This document shows, one piece after another, positions 6,927 through 13,207 of a DNA stretch of 23,053 nt; the first letter of the stretch is position 1; each line of letters opens with the position of its first letter. This DNA is from a virus. A program made the translations under genes and the position numbers. Where the stretch lies: IMG/VR virus record IMGVR_UViG_3300028553_000178, positions 1 through 23,053 of that record. One strand, 5' to 3'. A model generated the notes under the pieces. It was not told the origin of the DNA. It was given only the letters and a program-made list of their open reading frames with translations, and did not search any database.

Positions 6927-7933
6927 CCTTAGCAACCTGGCATTTTCACATAGAAGTCAGTAGTAAGTGTACTTTGCGTTGTCCTCGATGCGCTCGTCAA
7001 GAAGTTCCGGACACATTAATTAACACTGAATTAGACTTAGAATTCTTTAAACGTAACTTTACAGAACAATTTGTTTTAGATAGTGTAGAGAAGATTACTT
7101 TTTGTGGTGACGACGGTGATCCTATATATGCACACGATCTTATACCTGTAATAGAATATATTAAAAAGATTAAACCTGTTGAGATTGTTATTATTACCAA
7201 CGGCAGTTATAGGAAACCAGAATGGTGGCAAGGACTAGGGAGTGTTCTAACTTCGCAAGATACTGTGCATTTTAGTATTGATGGGTGGGATAATGAATCT
7301 AATAACTTGTATCGTGTTAATAGCGACTTTAATAGCATACTCGAGGGTGTGGTTAATTTAAGATCTGCTAGTGCCTGTCGACTTATTTGGGCCGCAATTG
7401 CGTTTAAGTTTAACGAACATAATCTTAATAAAATTGCAAGCATAGCAGAAAGCTGCGGCTTTGATGCTGTACAATTTACTAAGAGTACCAAGTTTGGTAG
7501 CATTTATCCCAGCTACGGTAATAATGACGAACTTGAACCAAGTAGTCAGTTAGTAAGCGGCTCGCATAGATTTGAAAGAGATGTTATACTGTTAAGCTCA
7601 CGTGGACTTACTTCACAAAATGTAAAGAATATAGAACTGTATAAAACAGTAAAAGAAATTAACAATGTTAAACCGTTGTGTGAAATTGGTAATAAAGGGT
7701 TGTATATAGATGCACGTGGTCGATTGTTTCCATGTTGTTGGGTGGCTAATCGATACACCCATAATACAGAATGGCAAGAGTTGGCAGAACAGTTTAACTT
7801 ACATACCCGAACATTATCAGATGCAGTAACTGATGATTTTTGGGACACAAAATTTAGAACTTTTAAGTGGCAAGAATGCCAAACAAAGTGTGCAGCCTCC
7901 GGGGTTAATGAAAAATATGCAACTGAGTGGTGA
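6923..7933 (+). CDS. second radical-SAM protein with C-terminal twitch-like domain
   Basis: A 336-residue protein. The cluster motif is near the N-terminus: C16-TLR-C20-PR-C23, followed by ITFCGDDGDP, which replaces the usual GGEP element. The C-terminal part has CEIGNKGLYIDARG, LFPCCW and later ECQTKC, a twitch/SPASM-like auxiliary cluster domain in the standard C-terminal position, unlike the protein at 2156. The start is GTG at 6923, overlapping the gp46 stop (GTGA). Substrate unknown. Members of this superfamily with auxiliary clusters often modify peptides or carry out dehydrogenation or epimerisation, but nothing here fixes the reaction. It is followed after 18 bases by a GIY-YIG-like gene and then by an SGNH-like gene. 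Confidence 0.82.
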   Translation: MTLATWHFHIEVSSKCTLRCPRCARQEVPDTLINTELDLEFFKRNFTEQFVLDSVEKITFCGDDGDPIYAHDLIPVIEYIKKIKPVEIVIITNGSYRKPEWWQGLGSVLTSQDTVHFSIDGWDNESNNLYRVNSDFNSILEGVVNLRSASACRLIWAAIAFKFNEHNLNKIASIAESCGFDAVQFTKSTKFGSIYPSYGNNDELEPSSQLVSGSHRFERDVILLSSRGLTSQNVKNIELYKTVKEINNVKPLCEIGNKGLYIDARGRLFPCCWVANRYTHNTEWQELAEQFNLHTRTLSDAVTDDFWDTKFRTFKWQECQTKCAASGVNEKYATEW

Positions 7934-7951
7934 AATGATAACTACTAGTCC

Positions 7952-8380
7952 ATGGTATGGTTGCACGAAAACACTCAAATTCAAGAACTACCCGAAGATT
8001 GTGTCGGATTCGTTTATCTAATCACAAATAAACAGTCAGGCAGGAAATACATTGGAAAAAAATTAGCAAAATTTAGTAAAACAACGTACAAGGTAGTAAA
8101 ATTAAAAAACGGCAACAAGAAACGCAAGAAAATCAAATCAAAAGTAGATTCAGATTGGCAAACTTATTGGTCTAGTTCTGATGAACTTAATAAAGACATC
8201 GAGTTGTTGGGAGAGGATAATTTTACAAGAGAAATATTATTCTATTGTGGTAGTAAAGCAGAATGTACCTATGTTGAGGCCAGAGAACAGTTCTCAAGAA
8301 AAGTATTAGAAAGCGACGACTGGTACAACGGACAGATAGTTTGCCGTATACACGGTAGTCACATTAAAAATAAGATATGA
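7952..8380 (+). CDS. GIY-YIG domain protein (Seg-like)
   Basis: A 142-residue single-domain protein: GFVYLITNKQSGRKYIGKK at about residues 19-37 is a clear GIY-YIG motif, followed by SDWQTYWSSS, the REILFYC strand and YVEAREQF with the probable catalytic Glu. A lysine-rich insertion (KNGNKKRKKIKSK) lies between the motif halves. Similar short proteins occur widely in marine T4-like phages with the signature ending in YNG and CRI, as here. Their steady presence hints at a phage function rather than only homing, but this is from memory. No separate DNA-binding domain follows the nuclease. The ATG at 7952 is 18 bases after the radical-SAM stop, and its TGA overlaps the ATG at 8377. Confidence 0.75.
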   Translation: MVWLHENTQIQELPEDCVGFVYLITNKQSGRKYIGKKLAKFSKTTYKVVKLKNGNKKRKKIKSKVDSDWQTYWSSSDELNKDIELLGEDNFTREILFYCGSKAECTYVEAREQFSRKVLESDDWYNGQIVCRIHGSHIKNKI

Positions 8381-9379
8381 AAAAAATTACTTTATTTGTG
8401 GGTGATTGCGACGAGTCTCTTGCCATTGCTGCCAAACAGCTTGACGGTGCGGCCGTGCTCATCGACAGCACCAATTACAAAAAATTTCAAACAGCAATCA
8501 GTGAATACACCGCTTATACTTCTTTGGCCGATTTGCCAAAAGACCCTAAAATATTATATGAGGTGTTGCTAACTGCCGACCTAATCTATTATTGTCCGCC
8601 ACAACAGTGGAGTGACCAAAAGAACATAGACCTTGAAAATTTCACCAATTGCATGCAGGCTCTTACAGAATTTTATCTTCATGCAGTTAACAAAATTAAA
8701 AACAATGTAATTGGTTTAAATTTTTCTTTGTGCAAGCCGGAAGATTACTTGAAGTTGTTGGATCTTCGTAAATCATCCAACAGTCAATTATGGGTGGTTG
8801 GATGCAGTACTACCGCCGGTGTTGGAGTAGAAAAAAAACAAACCTATGGATATTTGTTGAGTCAAAAGTTAAATTTACCAATTAGCACGTTGGCAACTCC
8901 CGGCTCATCCATATCCTGGGCAGCAGATCAAATTCTAAGATCCGACATACAAGAAAACGACATAGTTGTTTGGGGATTAACAAGTGAGAATAGGTTGACT
9001 TTCTGGGACGAAGATACAAAATCTGTGAGCCATTTACTTCCTAATATTCCTAATAACCACAAGCTCAATACTGATTTACCCAAGTCCTTGCTTGAAAAAT
9101 TACTTGTACATAAGACCAATTTTTTTACATCAGTTCAAAGAATTTTTGAAGTAGTAAACTTTTGTAAAAAAACAAAAGCCAAACTTTTAATGTTTAATAT
9201 TCATTCATCACATCTTCTTAATATTAGTCTTTGCAATACAAAAGAATTTTTTTATCTATGTCCACGAACCTTACACCTACGCAGATACAGGAACAGACAA
9301 CCAACACCCTGGTCCTATACAACACAAACTTTACGCAGACTTTTGTCAACAACAACTTAAAAATCTCAACTACATTTAA
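8377..9379 (+). pseudogene. SGNH/GDSL-like hydrolase, one-base frameshift near the 3' end
   Basis: The zero frame from ATG 8377 runs to TAA at 9358-9360 (327 residues) and shows SGNH blocks WVVGCSTTAGVGV (nucleophile in GCST), ATPGSSISW and VVWGLTSENR. The last block is absent from that frame but present in the +1 frame: DTGTDNQHPGPIQH, with LYADF, ending at TAA 9377-9379. The two frames meet at a run of seven T at 9247-9253. Removing one T gives a smooth reading KEFFIYVHEPY into the catalytic Asp/His block. The base is either an indel in the phage population or a homopolymer error in the assembly. The N-terminal ~135 residues are an extra domain of unknown function. The start overlaps the GIY-YIG stop (ATGA). 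If intact it would be about 333 residues. Confidence 0.75.
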
Positions 9380-9403
9380 CAAACATTATTTTGACTCTGT
9401 TTG

Positions 9404-9419
9404 GTCGAGGTAGCTCGAC
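9404..9419 (+). other. hairpin with GTAG loop
   Basis: GTCGAG (9404-9409) and CTCGAC (9414-9419) are perfect complements around a GTAG tetraloop, 25 bases after the end of the SGNH-like gene. A G-T pair may extend it at 9403/9420. No T run follows, so it is not a classic intrinsic terminator. It lies just upstream of the AGGAGG at 9425. Confidence 0.5.
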
Positions 9420-9434
9420 TCGCAAGGAGGAACG

Positions 9435-9482
9435 GTGAGATACCCGGTCCGGATGATCTTGTGTGTCAAAGGCAATTGCTAA
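9435..9482 (+). CDS. possible 15-residue peptide after a strong Shine-Dalgarno
   Basis: AGGAGG at 9425-9430 is the best Shine-Dalgarno in this region. GTG at 9435 lies only 4 bases after it and opens a frame reading MRYPVRMILCVKGNC with stop TAA at 9480-9482. The short spacing is not ideal. It could be a leader peptide, a mini-protein, or a chance frame in a structured RNA. There is no homology to support it. Confidence 0.25.
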   Translation: MRYPVRMILCVKGNC

Positions 9483-9509
9483 CTTAAGGCAACAAATGGT
9501 TTGAGCTCT

Positions 9510-9575
9510 GTGAAAAAGATACAACTCATGCTCGTAGGACTTGGATTTATTATTGGGTTACTAGGGTTCCGTTGA
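9510..9575 (+). CDS. possible 21-residue hydrophobic peptide
   Basis: GTG at 9510 opens a short frame: two Lys, then a mostly hydrophobic stretch LMLVGLGFIIGLLGF and a final Arg before TGA at 9573-9575. This is the composition of a single membrane-spanning mini-protein with a positive N-terminus. No good Shine-Dalgarno is seen (GAG at 9503-9505 only), so translation is uncertain. Confidence 0.3.
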   Translation: MKKIQLMLVGLGFIIGLLGFR

Positions 9576-9660
9576 TTTGTGAAGCTAGAGTAAGGGGTAC
9601 CGGTCAACCGCCTCTGCGTATGTAAATACAATCTCTTTATAATAAATGACAGCTACACTC

Positions 9661-9725
9661 AGATAATGTAGAGTCAGTTCACCGTGCATACGGTGAATTG
9701 TGACCGCGTAATCTAGATAATGCAG
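9661..9725 (+). repeat. direct repeat AGATAATGyAG flanking a hairpin
   Basis: AGATAATGTAG at 9661-9671 and AGATAATGCAG at 9715-9725 match at 10 of 11 bases with a 54-base offset. They bracket the hairpin at 9673-9704 closely. They could be protein or RNA binding sites, or traces of a duplication. Confidence 0.5.
9673..9704. ncRNA. stable hairpin, possible small RNA element
   Basis: TTCACCG (9678-9684) pairs perfectly with CGGTGAA (9691-9697) around TGCATA. The outer GTCA (9673-9676) and TGAC (9701-9704) continue the stem across a 2-base bulge with a G-T pair at 9677/9698. This is one of the strongest stems in the window and lies in non-coding sequence. No RNA family is recognised. Confidence 0.4.
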
Positions 9726-9731
9726 TAAAAG

Positions 9732-9802
9732 ATCTACTAAAAAAATTGTTTCTGAGCTAGAGCGAAAGAAACAGATTAGCGTTAGCTAATCTTTTAGTAG
9801 AT
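9732..9802. ncRNA. branched inverted-repeat structure at the end of the minus operon
   Basis: The outer arms ATCTACTAAAA (9732-9742) and TTTTAGTAGAT (9792-9802) are a perfect 11-bp stem. Inside are two hairpins: GTTTCT/AGAAAC (9748-9753 with 9767-9772), and GATTAGC/GCTAATC around GTTA (9774-9780 with 9785-9791). Together they form a three-way junction. The right outer arm overlaps the last codons and stop of the minus-strand gene ending at 9794. On the plus strand the third hairpin is followed by TTTT, a weak terminator signature. It could be a bidirectional terminator, a 3'-end protecting structure or a small RNA. Confidence 0.5.
9739..9772 (-). terminator. intrinsic terminator of the minus-strand operon
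   Basis: Read on the minus strand, GTTTCT (9772-9767) and AGAAAC (9753-9748) form a stem followed, two bases later, by seven T (complement of A7 at 9739-9745). It begins about 20 bases after the stop at 9794, the expected place for ending the operon that starts with gp26. The stem is short (6 bp) with a 13-base loop, so strength is moderate. Confidence 0.6.
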
Positions 9803-10840
9803 AGCAGGAACCGTATGTATATTTGGTTCTAAGAGTTTATGTAAATCTTGTGTATTAGATGGAAACTTTTCTAACTGCCACGTCCTTAAATTTAACCCAT
9901 GTTGATAAATTAAACAGTGTTGTATAATAACTTCTTGTTCAAACGTCAAACTTCCTATTTCGTAATACCAGTTGTTAACAATGGAATTCATTATGTGTTC
10001 AAATTCCAGATCAAAGTTTAGTATTTTCAATTGTAGCTGTTGCCATGTATAATATATGTCTACCCATTGAGTCCACGCTGTTTCGTTGATAGCAAGGTTT
10101 AAAAAGTCCATTATTTTTTTCATAACATGGGTACCGTTGTACCACAGTGACTGAGCATCTATTAGACAGTATTGTCTAGATCGATTGATTTCTAGATCCT
10201 CCATAATTCTAGTAGTATCAAATGGTCTAGTACATAGTGCCAATCTTTCTCTTAGATCCCACGTGTTAGTTAATCCAGCACGGGTCCACTGATCGATGCT
10301 ATCAGCAAAAAACAACTGGTCTATATGGTTTAATAATTCAGACATAGAGTCAGGTCGTTTCTCTTCAAAGTATAGTCTACCCAGAGACCGATTTTGGCAA
10401 GTGTACAATATATTATGCCGGTTCATGGATATGTACACAACTTTTATATCAGACTCGATAACCGAATTAATTAGTTTTGCATAATCGTTTTTCTGATACA
10501 GTTGTATTTGTTTGTGTTTTTCACTGTTGAGACTACCGGTAATATTTAATGCTTTGCTAGCAAGATCTGCGTGTATCGGGGATGGGTATAGTGACAATAG
10601 TTCAGAGTTAGAAACGTTTGCTAACTGATTAATATATTGTTGCGAACGGTCATGACCGGAAGGATGATTTTTTTTGTGGCCATGAGCATTTATTTTTAAA
10701 ACAGGATTAGAAGAAAGTGCAATCCAGTCTGAATTTTTAACAGAATAAAATTTATTTTTTCCTGATAAAAAATGCACACTCCAGTCCACGAACGTGCATC
10801 CTAGACTCACTGGACTAGTTACACAGACAATATTATTCAT
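9794..10840 (-). CDS. protein of unknown function, weakly sulfotransferase-like
   Basis: A 348-residue protein. The N-terminus NNIVCVTSPVSLGCTFVDW is a beta strand followed by a Ser/Gly/Thr loop, faintly like the PAPS-binding loop of sulfotransferases. VVYISMNRHNILYTCQNRS near residue 133 could match the second PAPS-contact strand of that fold. Neither is decisive. The C-terminal half is rich in Trp and Tyr. No signal peptide or membrane helix is seen. It is the last gene of the minus operon: its ATG overlaps the stop of the DUF6614-like gene (ATGA), and a terminator follows. AT content is high. It could equally be a glycan- or nucleotide-related enzyme of another fold. Confidence 0.7.
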   Translation of the reverse strand: MNNIVCVTSPVSLGCTFVDWSVHFLSGKNKFYSVKNSDWIALSSNPVLKINAHGHKKNHPSGHDRSQQYINQLANVSNSELLSLYPSPIHADLASKALNITGSLNSEKHKQIQLYQKNDYAKLINSVIESDIKVVYISMNRHNILYTCQNRSLGRLYFEEKRPDSMSELLNHIDQLFFADSIDQWTRAGLTNTWDLRERLALCTRPFDTTRIMEDLEINRSRQYCLIDAQSLWYNGTHVMKKIMDFLNLAINETAWTQWVDIYYTWQQLQLKILNFDLEFEHIMNSIVNNWYYEIGSLTFEQEVIIQHCLIYQHGLNLRTWQLEKFPSNTQDLHKLLEPNIHTVPAIY

Positions 10841-11172
10841 AAATTTGTATCAGGCCAATCTCTAAACAATGCATGCTGGATGTCTCCACTAACAAACTGA
10901 TTAAATGACTTGTGTTTCTGTTCAAGTTCGCCTTCTAATGGAGCAACACGCTTAAATGCATCGTCCATTTGACCCATATCTTTAAATTCCATCATGATGT
11001 GCCATTCAGGCATATCTGCTATACTTCTGAAACCCATTTTACAACGAGTAATTCTAAACGATTCCATTTTGCCTTCGTTTTGAAGATGTTGTAAGAATCC
11101 ACGCATTCCGTTTACAAAGTCTAAATCAGAGATGTCGCCTTCTTTGTTTGCCCAAATGTGATAAATGTCCAT
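10837..11172 (-). CDS. DUF6614-like small protein
   Basis: A 111-residue protein beginning MDIYHIWANKEGDISDLDF, with TRCKMGF, EWHIMMEFKDMGQMDDAF and a C-terminal LFRDWPD. This matches my memory of the DUF6614 family, small single-domain proteins in marine bacteria and T4-like phages with a probable ferredoxin-like alpha-beta fold. The function is not known. Its ATG shares a base with the stop of the preceding gene (TAATG), and its TGA overlaps the next ATG. The family number is recalled, not searched. Confidence 0.72.
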   Translation of the reverse strand: MDIYHIWANKEGDISDLDFVNGMRGFLQHLQNEGKMESFRITRCKMGFRSIADMPEWHIMMEFKDMGQMDDAFKRVAPLEGELEQKHKSFNQFVSGDIQHALFRDWPDTNL

Positions 11173-11603
11173 TATAGTGGTCCTAGTAGTTCAAAGCCCG
11201 TGATGCCTTGTTTGTATAAGTGTGCTTGATCCAAGTACAAATACTTAAATCCTCTTTCACGGTAGATAGCACATTCGGTTTGTAAACTTCGTATGCCCAG
11301 TCTAGTCTTTGGATTATGATAAGTCCAAGCAAACTGAGCGCACAACGCATTTTCATTGTCGTAGCGTTTGATCAGGCTAAACGCTACTAACTTGTCAGCG
11401 TCATAGTAGCCAAGTACATCGGTATCAGGGTCAGTAAATTGGCTATCAAACAGGGGCATGACGCTGGCAAAGTGTTTGTATATACAGTAGGTTCTGTAAA
11501 TGTCTTTTAATAAAGGTATGTCAGGATCCTGCAGGTATGCCCAGGACAACGATGCTTGATCGTTATTTTCTGTTAAATTGATTCTGGCAAATTGATAAGT
11601 CAC
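11172..11603 (-). CDS. GNAT-fold protein resembling the arginyltransferase (ATE) C-terminal domain
   Basis: A 143-residue protein. DVLGYYDADKLVAFSLI, then FAWTYHNPKTRLGIRSLQTE and GFKYLYLDQAHLYKQG, GFELLG follow the order of the acyl-CoA-N-acyltransferase-like fold in aminoacyl-tRNA protein transferases (strand, Pro-x-x-x-x-G-SL loop, YLYL strand, YK). The standard family is longer and has an N-terminal cysteine-rich domain that is missing here. It may transfer an acyl or aminoacyl group, or be an inactive relative. The start is GTG at 11603, overlapping the TGA of the upstream gene; the TAA stop shares a base with the following ATG. Confidence 0.6.
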   Translation of the reverse strand: MTYQFARINLTENNDQASLSWAYLQDPDIPLLKDIYRTYCIYKHFASVMPLFDSQFTDPDTDVLGYYDADKLVAFSLIKRYDNENALCAQFAWTYHNPKTRLGIRSLQTECAIYRERGFKYLYLDQAHLYKQGITGFELLGPL

Positions 11604-12106
11604 TGTCTAGGGTCCTTGCGATGCTGGAACAACATAGTTAGGTATTCTTCAGGCCACGCATTATAAAACCCCTGTCGCGCCATTGCCTTTGCTTTTTTGT
11701 CTAAGTCGCCCAGGCTCTGTACTAACGCTAGAGCATAGGTACCTTGATTCATGCAAACACCATTGACAATTTCTGGATCACCGGGATGATCCTCTAATAC
11801 AATAATATCGGCTGGCAGCAAAAAATCAATGTTAGCCTGCTCAAGAATTTTGCTAAACTGTTCATGCGGCCATAGTGCAGGATCATAGGCAATAACCACA
11901 ACACTTTTGCCTCCTACTCCTTGCCAGGCAATTTCCTTGAGATCGGTTTTGGGATCAGTGCCGATTCTTACACTAAAGTCTTGATCTAGTCGAGCTTTAC
12001 GTGCATACGGGCACGGTGGCCAATTGCCAAGTGCAGGGTTAGGAACCTCTACAAAATTGATAATCCACTGCTCTATATCGTGTTTAACGGTTTCTAAATT
12101 TAACAT
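11600..12106 (-). CDS. conserved hypothetical protein with NWPPCPYA motif
   Basis: A 168-residue soluble protein. Near the N-terminus, VEVPNPALGNWPPCPYARKA looks like a conserved binding or catalytic segment, with one Cys in a Pro-rich context. Then comes an alternating strand/helix region (SVVVIAYDP, DIIVLEDHPGDPE) ending in QHRKDPRQ. I recall relatives in marine phages and bacteria but no function. It overlaps both neighbours (TAATG upstream, GTGA downstream) and so belongs to the same transcript as gp26. Together with the following two genes it forms a small accessory block. Confidence 0.75.
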   Translation of the reverse strand: MLNLETVKHDIEQWIINFVEVPNPALGNWPPCPYARKARLDQDFSVRIGTDPKTDLKEIAWQGVGGKSVVVIAYDPALWPHEQFSKILEQANIDFLLPADIIVLEDHPGDPEIVNGVCMNQGTYALALVQSLGDLDKKAKAMARQGFYNAWPEEYLTMLFQHRKDPRQ

Positions 12107-12294
12107 TAAAAGTGCGGTAGTCCTGATTTTTTAGTTGTTTCGTAGTTGTCTTTGACAATGTCGTTGATAATAGTACGCTCGACTTGGCTCATCTGCATGG
12201 CTTCTTCGTATGTTACGCCGCCTCTCATATACCAACACATTTTTAAAACATCAAGCCGAATGTTGCGTGTTTCTTTTTCCATAGCATCGACCAT
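12106..12294 (-). CDS. 62-codon frame downstream of gp26, probable frameshift extension
   Basis: ATG at 12294 would give a 62-residue helical protein (VLKMCWYMRGGVTYEEAMQMS, ending KKSGLPHF). I recall close matches just after gp26 in marine T4-like phages. No Shine-Dalgarno precedes the ATG, which also sits in the loop of an 8-bp hairpin. The frame is open upstream, through the end of gp26, and lies in -1 relative to gp26. A T-TTT-TTC heptamer there would let ribosomes enter it, adding 76 residues (14 before the ATG plus these 62). It may be made as a fusion, as a separate protein, or both. The stop shares a base with the next ATG. Confidence 0.7.
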   Translation of the reverse strand: MVDAMEKETRNIRLDVLKMCWYMRGGVTYEEAMQMSQVERTIINDIVKDNYETTKKSGLPHF

Positions 12295-12308
12295 ATTGGA
12301 GATGCTAT
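12281..12308 (-). other. 8-bp hairpin downstream of the slippery site
   Basis: ATAGCATC (12281-12288) and GATGCTAT (12301-12308) are perfect reverse complements with a 12-base loop that holds the ATG of the 62-codon frame. On the minus-strand transcript it lies 27 bases after the slippery heptamer, further than the usual 5-9 bases of a frameshift stimulator. It may instead hide the internal start. A CTAGTACTAG palindrome at 12316-12325 lies between. Confidence 0.5.
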
Positions 12309-12320
12309 CGGAGTCTAGTA

Positions 12321-13163
12321 CTAGGAGGCGTTCCCGAAAAAATTGGACATATCTAGTGTAAACAACTGTTTATACTCTTCGGAACATTCTTCACAGGTTA
12401 CACTAATAGGGGTTATGTCGGTTGCTTCTCGAAGTTTAACAGTGTGATCACGGATCTGATCAAAAACATGTTTTGGACAATTTTGTAAAAACTCTAAAAT
12501 GTTGGGCTTGTCGTTTACAATAGCATCCATGGTTTTGATTGTTGCAATTGACTCCGATATGGACTTAATAGTAAGTTCGGTTATTTTTCTAAAAGCATTG
12601 CCTAATTCCTTTAGTTTTTCTTCTTCGGTTAGCTCAGAGTTACTCAACGCCTGCATAATTTTTTGATCTTCGAAGTTAGTTCTACTAACTTCGTTAACCT
12701 GGCGATATGTCATTGGTGCAAAATAACATGTCAAGTCCCCGGCACTAACAGACTCGTTATAATCAGGACTTCTAAGAGTGTCGAGCACAGTTCTTAGATC
12801 TATAGTTAATGCATGATTATGGCCACATTTTGGGCAGGTACTACTAATTTCCATTTCGTGACCATAACTAGCTAGTCTAATAGAAACCAGTAACGTATTA
12901 AAGTCAATCATGGGCATTTGCCACGGATCTTTAATTGCCGGAGCACAGCTAGCCATAATATCCATAACAGCCGACCCGTTAAACAAGGCATCTGGCGTTC
13001 TGCTAGTAATTTCGTCAATGGCAGTCATTGGTAAAATTGGTATTTCACCGTTGGGCGGCATGTCCAACGTGCCTGCAGGGTAGTATTTTCCGCCACTGGG
13101 CAAGCGCACATGAATTGCCGGTTGTCGAAAATATCGACGTAAAGGGTTGTTAGTTTGGGTCAT
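12321..13163 (-). CDS. gp26: baseplate hub/tail assembly protein gp26
   Basis: A 280-residue protein of the T4 gp26 type (Pfam T4_baseplate as recalled). It has the N-terminal VRLPSGGKYYPAGTLDMP, then ILPMTAIDEI, TPDALFNGSAV and DFNTLLVSIRLASYGH, a strongly conserved series in cyanophage gp26. A zinc-ribbon-like set is present: CPKC near residue 128 and CEEC near 262. The reading frame extends upstream to a TTG at 13187, but ATG at 13163 is preferred since the conserved region follows it and GGTGGA lies just before. It is transcribed divergently from the tape-measure-like gene, 44 bases apart. The 3' end holds a -1 slippery heptamer that would extend it by 76 residues, consistent with a tail-assembly-chaperone role. 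Confidence 0.85.
   Translation of the reverse strand: MTQTNNPLRRYFRQPAIHVRLPSGGKYYPAGTLDMPPNGEIPILPMTAIDEITSRTPDALFNGSAVMDIMASCAPAIKDPWQMPMIDFNTLLVSIRLASYGHEMEISSTCPKCGHNHALTIDLRTVLDTLRSPDYNESVSAGDLTCYFAPMTYRQVNEVSRTNFEDQKIMQALSNSELTEEEKLKELGNAFRKITELTIKSISESIATIKTMDAIVNDKPNILEFLQNCPKHVFDQIRDHTVKLREATDITPISVTCEECSEEYKQLFTLDMSNFFGNAS
12336..12342 (-). promoter_or_regulatory. candidate -1 ribosomal frameshift site T-TTT-TTC in gp26
   Basis: The minus strand reads AAT TTT TTC GGG in the gp26 frame, so the heptamer T-TTT-TTC is in the correct register for simultaneous tandem slippage. It comes four codons before the gp26 stop (GGG, AAC, GCC, TCC, then TAG). After a -1 slip, translation continues RERLLVLDSDSISN into the 62-codon frame with no stop until 12106. 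Predicted products are 280 residues (no slip) and 352 residues (slip). Long-tailed phages commonly use this device in tail assembly chaperone genes next to the tape measure gene. Confidence 0.65.
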
Positions 13164-13173
13164 TTTTGTCCAC

Positions 13174-13181
13174 CATAAATA
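13174..13181 (+). promoter_or_regulatory. late-promoter-like box CATAAATA
   Basis: CATAAATA in the short divergent gap before the tape-measure-like gene differs from TATAAATA at one position. T4 spacing puts the transcript start near 13187, leaving a 21-base leader before ATG 13208. No strong Shine-Dalgarno follows. Confidence 0.5.
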
Positions 13182-13207
13182 TAACAATACTTATCGGATA
13201 ACAAAGC

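Larger units (their letters stand above)
9380..9793. other. 414-base region without an ordinary gene between convergent operons
   Basis: The plus-strand operon ends at 9379 and the minus-strand operon ends at 9794. Between them lie a 6-bp hairpin (9404-9419), a strong AGGAGG followed by a 15-codon frame, a 21-codon hydrophobic frame, a GTAAATA box at 9622-9628, a direct repeat flanking a 10-bp-class hairpin (9661-9725) and a branched inverted-repeat structure (9732-9802) that contains a minus-strand terminator. The segment 9580-9620 is GC-richer than its flanks. No tRNA is seen: no T-loop GTTCRA sequence and no cloverleaf. The density of structure suggests one or more functional RNAs. Confidence 0.6.

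Noticed and set aside
9404-9640. tRNA or tmRNA in the non-coding island
   Set aside because: No T-loop GTTCRA-type sequence, no acceptor stem pairing and no CCA end are found.
13164-13187. TTG start at 13187 for gp26
   Set aside because: The extra residues (LYLWWTK) do not resemble gp26 starts, while ATG 13163 precedes the conserved region directly and has a GGTGGA upstream.
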